Assembly: GCA_028583605.1 (NCBI GenBank)
Contig: CM053332.1
Span: 23,157,823-23,221,822, forward strand
Direction of reading: 5' to 3'
Origin: Dastarcus helophoroides
Lineage: Eukaryota; Arthropoda; Insecta; Coleoptera; Bothrideridae
DNA: 64,000 nt
The stretch's first letter is position 1, and each line of letters begins with the position of its first letter. Both the position numbers and the translations under genes were made by a program. Positions 1 to 11,600 of the stretch are shown here, in pieces. The notes under the pieces were generated by a model. The model did not search any database. It was not told the origin of the DNA and worked only from the letters and a program-made list of their open reading frames with translations.

Positions 1-2631
1 TCGCCCTGTGGTGCTAACGCTCAATGTGACGACGGTGTATGCACTTGTTTGCCCGAATATCACGGTGATCCGTATAGAGGTTGTAGACCCGAATGCGTCC
101 TAAGCGCTGACTGTCCACGGGACAAAACTTGCATTAGAAATAAATGCGTCGATCCTTGCCCTGGCACATGCGGACAAAACGCCGAATGTTCTGTAGTGAA
201 CCACATTCCAATTTGCTCTTGCCGGGAAGGTTTCACAGGCAATGCTTTCGTCTTGTGCAACCCAGTTCCAGGTAAAATATGTGCTAACCCTTGCGCCTTC
301 TTCGACTAATTGTTTATTTAAAGCCCCAATCGAAACCCATCCGTGTAGCCCAACCCCGTGCGGTCCAAACAGTCAATGCAGGGAAATAAACGGGCAAGCA
401 GTTTGCTCGTGCGTGCCGGGCTTTATGGGTAGTCCGCCATCTTGCAGGCCTGAATGCGTCACCAGCGCCGAATGTCCGTTGAATAGGGCCTGCGCCAACC
501 AAAAATGCATCGATCCTTGCCCCGGCTCGTGCGGATTTAACGCAAAATGCCAAGTCGTTAATCACAACCCCATCTGCAGTTGCCCTGTCGGACAAACAGG
601 CAATCCGTTTGTGCAGTGTTCGCCAATAAGTAAGTCGTTATTTTTGAAAAATAGTTAACGAAATTTATTGATTTATATTTATTCCGGTAAGCGCTGGATT
701 ATGATTATCGAACTTTTTTAATTTGTAATGAGTTGATTGATAATTTTTAATCCCTAATTTGTTACCTTTCTTTTCAGAAAATGTTAAAAGTTGATCAAAT
801 ATTTTTTTAACATGTTAACATTTTTAGTTTTTTGTTTGACTTTTTCATTATTCAGTTTGTTTTTAAAACAGTATGATTATTAAAAATATTAACAAAATGG
901 AAAAAATTAACTTTCCAAAAAGAAGAATCTATTTACTGAATAAATTAACTGTTTTTACATATCCATGAAAAATTCTAGTCATAAAAATTTTGAATGTGTA
1001 TCAATGTAACTAGCAAAATTCTCCCTCGCTTCATGTTTGTGCAAGCTAATTTGCATTACCCAAACTTTTTAGAAGAAGAAGCGCCTCCCACGCCGCTTAA
1101 TCCGTGTCAACCATCCCCCTGTGGGCCGAATTCTCAATGCAAAGAAATCAACGGTTCGCCGTCGTGCTCCTGCTTGCCAAACTTTTCCGGCAGCCCCCCG
1201 AATTGTCGCCCAGAGTGCGTCAGCAACGGGGAATGCCCGACCCACTTGGCGTGCATCAATCAGAAATGCAAAGACCCGTGTCCCGGAGTTTGCGCCCAAA
1301 ACGCCGAATGCAGAGTTGTCACACATACGCCTAATTGCGCTTGTTTACCCGGCTTTACTGGAGATCCGTTCTCATCTTGTTACCAACAACGTATGTAATT
1401 CCGGTGACAATTTGGGATAATTTCAACATAAGATCCTTACGAATAATGTATCATTGAAAGCGACGATAGTTTCAATAGTGACAACTAAAACGTTGAAATC
1501 ATCCCTAACTTTTTATTGCCTGCCTAGGAAACTGACAAAATCATATTTTAGCACTTGTACCGCCTGAAAAAATTATGCCGTGTCTACCTAACCCGTGTGG
1601 GGCAAACGCTGTTTGCAAGGAAGTTGGCGGAGCAGGATCCTGCTCCTGTCTCTCTGATTACATCGGCAACCCATTTGAAGGTTGTCGACCCGAGTGCGTT
1701 TTAAATTCAGACTGTCCGTCAAACCAGGCGTGCATTAATCAAAAATGTAAAGACCCATGTCCCGGCACTTGCGGTCAAAACGCCCAATGCCAAGTTATAA
1801 ATCATTTACCCTCGTGCACTTGCATCCCAGGTTACACCGGTAACCCCTTCAGCTTCTGCAGTTTAACTCAACGTAAGTTAACGGTGAATGACGCCAAATT
1901 CGTCTCACATATCTAACTTACAGCCTCCGAGGAGGAAAAACCTCAAAATCCTTGTCAACCGAGCCCATGCGGTCCAAACAGTCAATGCCGCGAAGTAAAC
2001 GGCCAAGCAGTCTGTTCCTGCCTACCCGCTTTTGTAGGAAGTCCGCCCACTTGTAGACCCGAGTGCACAGTGAGCTCAGAATGCCCTCTAACTCAAGCGT
2101 GCGTAAACCAAAAATGCACAGACCCATGCCCTGGAACCTGCGGTCTAAACGCCAAATGTCAAGTAATAAACCACAGCCCCATCTGTAGTTGTCTACCAGG
2201 CAACACCGGAGACCCATTCAGCAGATGCTATCCCTTACCACGTAAGCTTTCGAAACAATCGACGAGACTGTGGTGCAAACCTACGGTTATTTCAGCGCCT
2301 TTACCGGAACCCCAACCGAAACCACCTCAAGATCCTTGCCAACCTTCGCCGTGCGGTCCTAATAGTCAATGCAGAAATATTGGAACGTCCCCATCTTGTT
2401 CTTGTTTAGCGGGTTATATCGGTTCGCCGCCAAGTTGCAGACCCGAGTGTACCATCAATTCTGAATGTCCTAGCAATTTGGCCTGCATACGCGAGAAATG
2501 CACGGATCCGTGCCCTGGATCGTGCGGGGCGATGGCGCTATGCAACGTTATAAACCACACGCCCATCTGCACGTGCCCCGGGGGTTACAGCGGCGACCCC
2601 TTCAGTTATTGCGTCCTGAAACCAGCACCAC
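1..2631 (+). CDS. dpy: dumpy exons 1-6: six-module EGF-DPY block 1
   Basis: Six exons, each one EGF-DPY module, labelled here by signature. Exon 1 (1-271, starts upstream) is type A, with DDGVCTCLPEYHGDPYRGC and VNHIPICSC. Exon 2 (324-629) is type A', with EINGQAVCSCVPGF. Exon 3 (1073-1390) is type B, with VTHTPNCACLPGF. Exon 4 (1552-1872) is type C, with GGAGSCSC and INHLPSCTC. Exon 5 (1924-2241) is type D, with RPECTVSSECPLTQAC. Exon 6 (2296-2631) is type E, with RPECTINSECPSNLAC. Each EGF is followed by the short DPY motif of the RPEC..(N/S)xxC form. Junctions are phase 1 and donors usually split an Arg codon (C|GTAAGT). Introns of 630-1072 and 1391-1551 show nothing recognisable; 1873-1923 and 2242-2295 are minimal introns of 51-54 bp. 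Confidence 0.9.
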
Positions 2632-5600
2632 GTATGTCGAATTTTGTTCAATTGAGCGGTTGAGCATTAAAGTGTCGTGATTAACTAGTTGTCTAGGTTA
2701 TTACAATTGTGGACTATTTGGTGATCTGATAAAAGTTGAACGATCAAGCTCACTTTTCTCAACATGTCAACGCTACTCAGAGTTTACTTGGTTTAACATT
2801 TCCTCCATTGAAAATTTTATAATAAACAATACATCTATCTGTCAACTATAACAACTGCGCAGTTGAAAAAAGTCAAATTAGTTTTAAAATTCTAGTTAAT
2901 CACGACTCCAGTCGACCCCCGCTAAAGTTGCGCTCGTTAAAGTTGCACGCTCGTTAAAGTTGTCAGGACCCGATCGTTAAAGTTGCGCGGATATTCCCTC
3001 ACTCTAATTTTCGAACAACGAATTGGACTTCAGAGTTTTAGCGCCACTTTTGAATAACCCACTCAACCGCGCAAGAAGCAATATTTTTCGACAATGGTAG
3101 GGATAACGGGGAGTAGTAACTTAACGGTCGATCCAGTACAGTAAGTGCAACTCTAGCGGGAGTTTACTGTAAATTCTTCGCTTTAACTGCAGACAATATA
3201 ACCAAGTAATATTCTAGCACCCTCAGAGGACAAAGATCCATGTAACCCATCTCCTTGCGGTCCCAACGCCCAATGCAACCAAGGTATCTGCACTTGCCTC
3301 CCAGAGTACCAAGGCGATCCTTACAGAGAATGCAGACCCGAGTGCGTCCTCAACAACGATTGTCCCAAAGATAGAGCTTGCGTCCGAAATAAATGTGTGG
3401 ATCCATGCCCCGGAACCTGCGGTCAAAACGCCGAATGCATCGTCATAAACCACATACCGACTTGCACGTGTACGCGAGGGTTCATAGGCAACGCGTTTGT
3501 ACTGTGTTCCAAACCGGAAACACCCCCGCCTAGTAATCCTTGCAGTCCCTCGCCGTGCGGACCCAACAGTCAATGTAGGGAGATCAATGGTCAAGCTGTA
3601 TGCTCTTGTGTGCCAGGCTTCTTGGGTAATCCCCCAACATGTCGACCCGAATGCGTATCGAGTTCGGAGTGTCCTCTAAATAAAGCTTGCGTCAATCAGA
3701 AATGTATCGACCCTTGTCCTGGTACTTGCGGCTTTAACGCCAGGTGCCAAGTAGTGAACCATAATCCAATATGCACCTGTGCCACTGGTTTTAGCGGGGA
3801 CCCATTCGTTAGATGTGACCCGATACGTAAGTGTTTAAGAGAACTAATCTGTATTTCAACATTGAATTGATCGATATGAGTTATGGAGTATTTAGCACAT
3901 TTAGGTCTTACGTAATTCTGCATATTTTTCATTATGAAAAGTGATTGCTACTACTTTCTTTGGAAAAGGTAAATTAAACTACATTACATAAGACTGAAAT
4001 GATCTGCTGATGAGAGTCGATTACTTTTGAATAGGTTTAATGTTGACATACAGAGCAAGATTGTCCAAAATTTTTACCAGTTGGCCAAGCTGATAATCAA
4101 TAATTTTAGGCGAAGAACCAATAGTACATCCTTGTCAACCGTCGCCCTGCGGCCCCAATTCCCAATGCAGGGAAGTAGGAGAGGCGCCGTCCTGCTCCTG
4201 CTTGCCCGAATTCGTCGGAACACCCCCCAATTGCAAACCCGAATGCGTCAGCAATAGCGAATGCCCCAACCACCTGGCCTGCATAAACCAAAAATGCAAA
4301 GACCCCTGTCCCGGAATCTGCGGTCAAAACACCGAATGTCGCGTAGTCAGTCACACTCCCAACTGCGTTTGCCTTCCCGGCTACGAAGGCAATCCCTTCG
4401 TCCAATGCGTTTTCAAGCAGACTCAACCGGTGGTCGAACCCCCGACGCCGTGCGTACCCTCGCCTTGCGGCTCCAACGCGCAATGCAGGGAACAGAACGG
4501 GGCGGGCGCGTGCGTGTGCCTTCCTGATTACATCGGAGATCCGTATCAAGGTTGTCGACCCGAGTGCGTTCTTAATTCCGATTGTCCGTCGAATAAGGCT
4601 TGCATCAACAACAAATGCGCCGATCCGTGCCCTGGAACATGCGGGCAAAACGCCCAATGTCAAGTCATTAATCACCTCCCGAGTTGCACTTGCATTACTG
4701 GATATTCTGGAAATCCGTTTGATTATTGCCGCATCATACAGAACGAACGTAAGTTGTCCCACCACTAATAAGCGAAACGAAATTTCAAATTGATTAAAAT
4801 CGACGATGAAACGTACAGAAATCTTTGGAATTATCAAACTTTGCGAAGAATGAATTTAAAAAAGTTAATTTCAGCAATTTATATATCCTAAATCGATCAA
4901 ATTGCAGCTGAACCACCAAAGAATCCTTGTCAACCAAGCCCGTGTGGCCCCAACAGCCAATGCAGAGAAGTAAACGGTCAGGCTGTTTGCTCTTGCCTTC
5001 CGAACTTTTTAGGCAACCCTCCAGCGTGTAGACCAGAATGCACAGTTAGTTCCGAATGTCCCTTAACTCAGGCGTGCTTGAACCAAAAATGTGTGGATCC
5101 TTGCCCAGGCACTTGTGGCCTAAACACCAAATGCCAGGTGATCAACCATAGCCCGATCTGCAGCTGCACCCCAAGTTTTACGGGAGACCCATTCTCAAGA
5201 TGTTATCCCATCCCAAGTACGTTAATTACCTGACTCGATAAATGTCAAAATTATGTTTAAGCATCAGAAACGTTCATAACTACTATTAAACTTTATTAAC
5301 GATTAAAATAACAACAGAAAAAGTCCACGATGTTTCTATAAATATTTGCTATAACCGGACCTGGTCATAGCAAATATTTGTGGAAACATCATGGAATTTG
5401 TAAGATCTGTTGTTGTTTTAATCATTAATAAAGTTTAATAGTTATGAATATTGAAGAATTTTGCAAAGTAAGGATGGGAATTATCAGAAACGTTGTCTAA
5501 ATATCAGAAATTATGTTCAAACGTTAGCGATTATGTCTAGATCCAGATAACAGAAATATTGAGACATTTTAATACTGTAACTATGTATTTTATAAAGCAA

Positions 5601-8600
5601 ATTACTTAGGTCAACAACATTTTTTCTAAATCTTTAGTATTTTCCTCCAATTAAACGCAACGCAACCACAAATGCATTAAGGGGTCGTCTTTAAGAAGTA
5701 TATTTATGATTTTAATTAAATCTGATATTTTTTTAACAAATTAAAGCGGTATACATAAAAGAAGAAAAAAGCATAATTAAAATTTAAAGTTTTAATAAGA
5801 ATATTAGCAAATGCGTTGCAAATTGTATCGTTTCTTTTTATGTTCTATCTTTCTTATTGATTAAGAACGTAGCTGATAATATGACGCATCTGAAAACTAT
5901 ATCAACGTGAAAAACTTTGTAAAGATTAATGTCTAAACGTTTGTTTCTTCGTTGTCTATTTTGGTTTTCTTCAAATGCCTTTTAAAATATTCCAGCTCCT
6001 CCTGAAGAACCACCAACGCCCCCAACAAATCCATGTGTTCCGTCGCCTTGCGGCCCGAATGCCCTCTGTCGAGATATCGGAGGCGTTCCGTCTTGCTCTT
6101 GCCTCGCCGATTACATCGGAACTCCACCCAATTGTAGACCAGAATGCACCATCAACTCCGAATGTACTAGCAACCTAGCTTGCATTCAACAGAAATGTAG
6201 AGACCCATGTATGGGTTCTTGCGGCGCTGGCGCTCTCTGCAACGTCATAAATCACACCCCAATTTGCACTTGCCCCGAAGGATACACCGGCGATCCATTC
6301 GTTTATTGCAAAATCAAAGAAACGCGTATGTTTATAACACAACTTCTGTCCTTGGAATTTAATCTAATCAATTTTAGTTCCCGTCCTACCGGAAGATTTA
6401 TGCAATCCGTCCCCATGCGGTCCAAATACCCAATGCGACCAAGGCGTATGTACTTGTTTATCAGAATACCACGGTGATCCCTACACCGGTTGTAGACCAG
6501 AGTGCGTTCTCAATGGCGATTGCCCAAGAGACAAAGCCTGCATTAGAAATAAATGCGTGGATCCATGCCCAGGAACCTGCGGTCAAAATGCCGAATGCAC
6601 CGTAATTAACCACGTACCCACCTGCAGTTGTATTCAGGGTTACATCGGCAACGCTTTCGTGCTTTGCACCAAAACGGAAACTCCTCCGATTACCAATCCG
6701 TGTTCCCCATCACCTTGCGGACCAAACAGTCAATGCAGAGAAATCAACGGACAAGCCGTTTGTTCGTGCGTGCTCGGTTATCTCGGAAGCCCACCCAACT
6801 GTAGACCCGAATGTATCAGTAGCGCCGAATGCCTTCCAAACCGGGCCTGCCTCAACCAAAAATGCATCGATCCATGCCCCGGAACGTGCGGCATCAACGC
6901 CTTGTGTCAAGTTAACAATCACAACCCCATCTGCAGCTGCCCCGTTGGCCAAATGGGCGATCCGTTTATAAGATGTTACCCAATACGTAAGTTACCCCTC
7001 GTTTGTCCCACAGTGTTGAACTTTTTAGTCGAATTCTTCGCACCTTTAATCAGTTATTCTTCTGCTTGTTTGATTTTTTCACGTTCAAATAGTCAATCAA
7101 CGCGCTGACGAAACCCACCGTAAAAATTCTTTTAATTAGGTGAAGAACCTCCGGCGGTTCCGAGAGATCCATGCAGACCGTCGCCGTGCGGGCCCAATGC
7201 TCAATGCAAAGAAGTCAACGGCTCACCATCTTGTTCCTGCTTGCCCAACTTCCAAGGCACGCCGCCAAATTGTAAACCCGAATGCGTCAGCAGTGGCGAG
7301 TGTCCAACTAATTTGGCTTGCATCAATCAAAAATGCAGAGACCCTTGCCCTGGCATCTGCGGTGAAAACGCCGAATGCCGCGTGGTCAGTCACACCCCCA
7401 ACTGCGTCTGTTTGCAGGGTTACGTCGGCGATCCGTTTACCCGTTGCATTTTACATCAAGGTGGTAGTTTTGTCCAAATACCGGGGCGAGTTAAAACGAG
7501 TTTAATTTTAGCTACCCCAGTTGAAGTGGTAACGCCTTGCGTTCCAAGCCCGTGTGGGGCAAACGCAGTTTGCAGGGAGCAAAACAACGCTGGTTCTTGT
7601 AGCTGTCTCCCGGATTACATCGGCGATCCTTACCAAGGTTGTAGACCCGAGTGTACTTTAAATTCCGACTGTCCTTCCAACAAAGCTTGCATCAGAAATA
7701 AATGCATGGATCCGTGCCCTGGAACCTGCGGTCAAAACGCCGAATGTCAAGTTATCAACCACTTACCTACTTGTACGTGTCTGCCGAGGTTTACCGGTAA
7801 TCCTTTCGCATATTGCAACGTTATCACCGAACGTAAGCCCTTAATTAATTGATTTTACGTTCAACTGACGAGGTGTTTTCTAGCTGTCGAAACACCACCT
7901 CAAAATCCGTGCCAGCCAACCCCTTGCGGTCCCAACAGTCAATGTCGCGTGATAAACGATCAAGCGGTTTGCTCGTGCCTACCGGAATTTGTCGGCGCCC
8001 CGCCGAGCTGCAGACCAGAGTGTACTGTAAGCTCCGAGTGTCCGTTAACTCAAGCTTGTCTGAATCAGAAATGCGGCGATCCTTGTCCCGGAAATTGCGG
8101 TCTAAACAGCAAATGTAACGTAATCAATCACAGTCCTATTTGCAGTTGTCAGCCAGGTTACACCGGTGATCCGTTCTCTAGATGCTACCCGATACCACGT
8201 AAGTTACTTCTGATGAAGCAGTAAATGCGCATCATCGGGCTACTCGACTAAAGTTGGAGAAATCTAGTGCGTAATTTCCAAGTTTTTGAATTTGTTTTGG
8301 TGATCGCAATATAAACAAGTCTTTAAAACTAAGATTTTGGGTCAAAATATTGCAAAACCTAAGTACTTTGAATTGATGGGTTTCTTGAATCTAAGTTGCA
8401 GGGTCAGCAAGTTAATTTTAAAAAATGTAACTGTGGCTACTATCCAGCATATTTCAAGAACTACACCTGTTACCAAACTTTAGAATTTCTTCATAAATGA
8501 GAGTTTAACTTTAGACGTGATACGCACTAGATTTATCGGAATTTAGTGACTTGATGTGCACCACTGCGCTTTAAACTTTTAGTTTCATGTCCTAATATAA

Positions 8601-11600
8601 CAAAAAATTCTAGCTCCTGTCGAACCACCGTCAGAACCCAAGAACCCTTGCGTTCCATCCCCCTGCGGGCCAAACGCAATATGTCAGGATATCAACGGTC
8701 TGCCATCTTGTACTTGTCAAGTTAGTTACATCGGTAGTCCACCCAACTGTAGACCAGAATGTACTATAAACTCAGAGTGTCCTAGCAATTTGGCTTGCAT
8801 ACGCGAAAAATGTATAGATCCCTGTCCTGGTTCTTGCGGCGCTGGCGCCCTTTGCAGCGTGATCAATCACACACCTATTTGCACATGTCCTGAGGGTTAT
8901 ACAGGAGATCCTTTCAGTTATTGTACTCCTAAACCTCCACCTAGTAAGTCTTTGTTGCTGTACTCATTTACGTGCAATTTTAACTTATTTTTAACATAAA
9001 AATGTTTTGCTCGGGCAGCTCGCGTCTTCAAATTATTATACTTTACTCAGAAACGTTTCCAGCTTTACCAAATTTGGACAAATGTCATCCGTCTCCATGC
9101 GGTGCCAACACTCAATGCGATGATGGTGTATGTACTTGTTTACCGGAATACCAAGGCGACCCTTATAGAGGTTGCAGACCCGAATGCGTCCTAAACAACG
9201 ATTGTCCTCGAGATAGAGCCTGCGTTAACAATAAGTGCAAAGATCCGTGTCCCGGAGTTTGTGGTCAAAACGCCGAGTGTACCGTTATAAATCACATACC
9301 ATCTTGTACTTGCCTTCAAGGGTACATCGGTAACGCATTCGTTTTGTGTTCGAAACCTGAAGGTAAATCCATCAACGACACCCCACGTTTTCCTATAAAC
9401 GGTTAAATCTCTTATAGCTCCCCCAGAAACCAATCCGTGTTCCCCATCACCTTGCGGACCAAATAGCCAATGCAGGGAGATTAATGGACAAGCGGTTTGT
9501 TCTTGTGTCCCCGGTTTTATCGGCAGTCCGCCCACATGTAGACCAGAATGCACCACTAGCGCCGATTGTCCCTTAGACAAAGCTTGCACGAATCAAAAAT
9601 GTATAAACCCTTGCGCTGGCGTATGCGGTATCAACGCACTTTGTCACGTCGTCCAACACAACGCCATATGCAGCTGCCCACCCGGACAATCGGGTGACCC
9701 GTTCATCCGCTGCTTCCACACCCGTAAGTATCCCCCCGTGACAATTAAAATTCGCACACCGCTCAACAACGACGCATTTTAGCACCAGTCGTTGTTCCTC
9801 CGACAAACCCATGCGAACCGTCACCGTGCGGCCCCAACTCCCAATGTCGCGAAATCAACGGGTCACCGTCGTGCTCTTGCCTGCCCGAATTCAGAGGGTC
9901 GGCGCCCAATTGCCGACCGGAATGCGTCAACAACGAAGACTGTCCCAATCACTTGGCATGTTTGGCGCAAAAATGCAGAGACCCGTGTCCGGGTGTTTGC
10001 GGGGAAAACGCCGAGTGCCGCGTCGTCAGCCACACACCCAATTGCGTTTGCTTGTCAGGGTACTCCGGCAACCCATTCCAACGTTGCGTGATACCAGAAC
10101 GTAAGAACTCATCTCGCCGTTTACTTCATCATTTTTTTTTAATTTTAACCCAGTAATTATGACGTTTGTTAAAAGGTTAGATGGCTACAGCACAATATAA
10201 TGAGGAAGCTGAGAATGTGCAACATTATTACTTTTATATTTAACTCTTTATTTCGTTAAACTTTGAGTATCGACTTTTAGAACAAAATATCGGTACTAAA
10301 AAGTGAACCAAATTAAAAGGAAAATAGTTTGTACCACAACGTTTTCATATGGTTCTATATAAATTGCAAAAGATGTCACGTATTTTTTATTTTAATTTCT
10401 CATCTACTGTGTTGCAAAACCCAAAATTATTAGTTCTTTAGGGAGTTGATACAGGATAAATAAATAGCAAAAAAAGATTCGCAAAAATTTAAATTCGTTC
10501 CGAAGGCCTTGTCTAATTTCTGAACGTTTTAGAGCCGAAACCTCCGTCGCAAATAAATCCTTGCTACCCGTCTCCGTGTGGTGCCAACGCGGTATGCAAA
10601 GAGAGGAATAATGCCGGTTCCTGTACTTGTCTTCCCGATTATATTGGTGATCCTTATCAAGGTTGTAGACCCGAATGTGTTCTTAATTCTGACTGCCCAT
10701 CCGATAAGGCCTGCATTAACAATAAGTGCAAGAACCCTTGCCCTGGAACCTGCGGACAAAACGCCTTATGTCAAGTAGTAAACCATCTACCATCCTGCAC
10801 TTGTCTACCTGGTTACACTGGCGATCCGTTCCAATTCTGTAGTTTTATAAGAGAAGAGCGTAAGTTGATTTTGTCGATTCGAGGTCCCTAAATCCAAGCA
10901 CCCAAGTTTTTGTATGAGTTGGGGGCTTTTAAGCAAACGATAACTTAAAAATCAATCAAATTACTTGCCTCCAATAAAGACCAAATTAAAATTATTATTT
11001 TTGTAATTTTACCTTATTTGCAGAAGCTTTGTTGTTTGCTTTTTTTTCAACTTTAGGTTTTTGATTATCACTAACAAAGTCTTAAAATCATTCCTTAATA
11101 AAACGTAAAGAATAATTATTGTTTGACTTAATAGAAACAGGTCCATTCTTAAGAAATTCTTGAAATCTAGAGCTGGAGTTGCGTAAAAAGAAGCAACACA
11201 ATAGCAAATAAAAAATCTTGTGTATTATTCTTTATATGATTAATTTACAATTTATGTCGATATTTAATAGCGCCTAAACCTGAGAACCCATGTCAGCCTA
11301 ATCCGTGTGGCCCCAACAGCCAATGCCGCGTTGTAAATACCCAAGCGGTGTGCTCGTGTTTGCCTAACTATATAGGCAACCCACCAGGTTGTAGACCAGA
11401 GTGCACGGTTAGCTCCGAGTGTCCCCACGACAAAGCATGCATAAACCAAAAATGCGTAAATCCATGCCCAGGCTCCTGCGGTCTTAACGCCAAATGCGAC
11501 GTAATCAACCACAGTCCCATCTGCAGCTGCCAAGCCACTTACACAGGCGAACCGTTCACCCGATGTTACCCAATACGTAAGCGCCTCCCTTCTAATTATT

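Noticed and set aside
4106..4837. 243-codon open frame antisense to dumpy exon 8, and similar antisense frames across the EGF array
   Set aside because: They mirror the cysteine-rich sense frame, which lacks the codons that give antisense stops. They have no start context, splice logic or family of their own.
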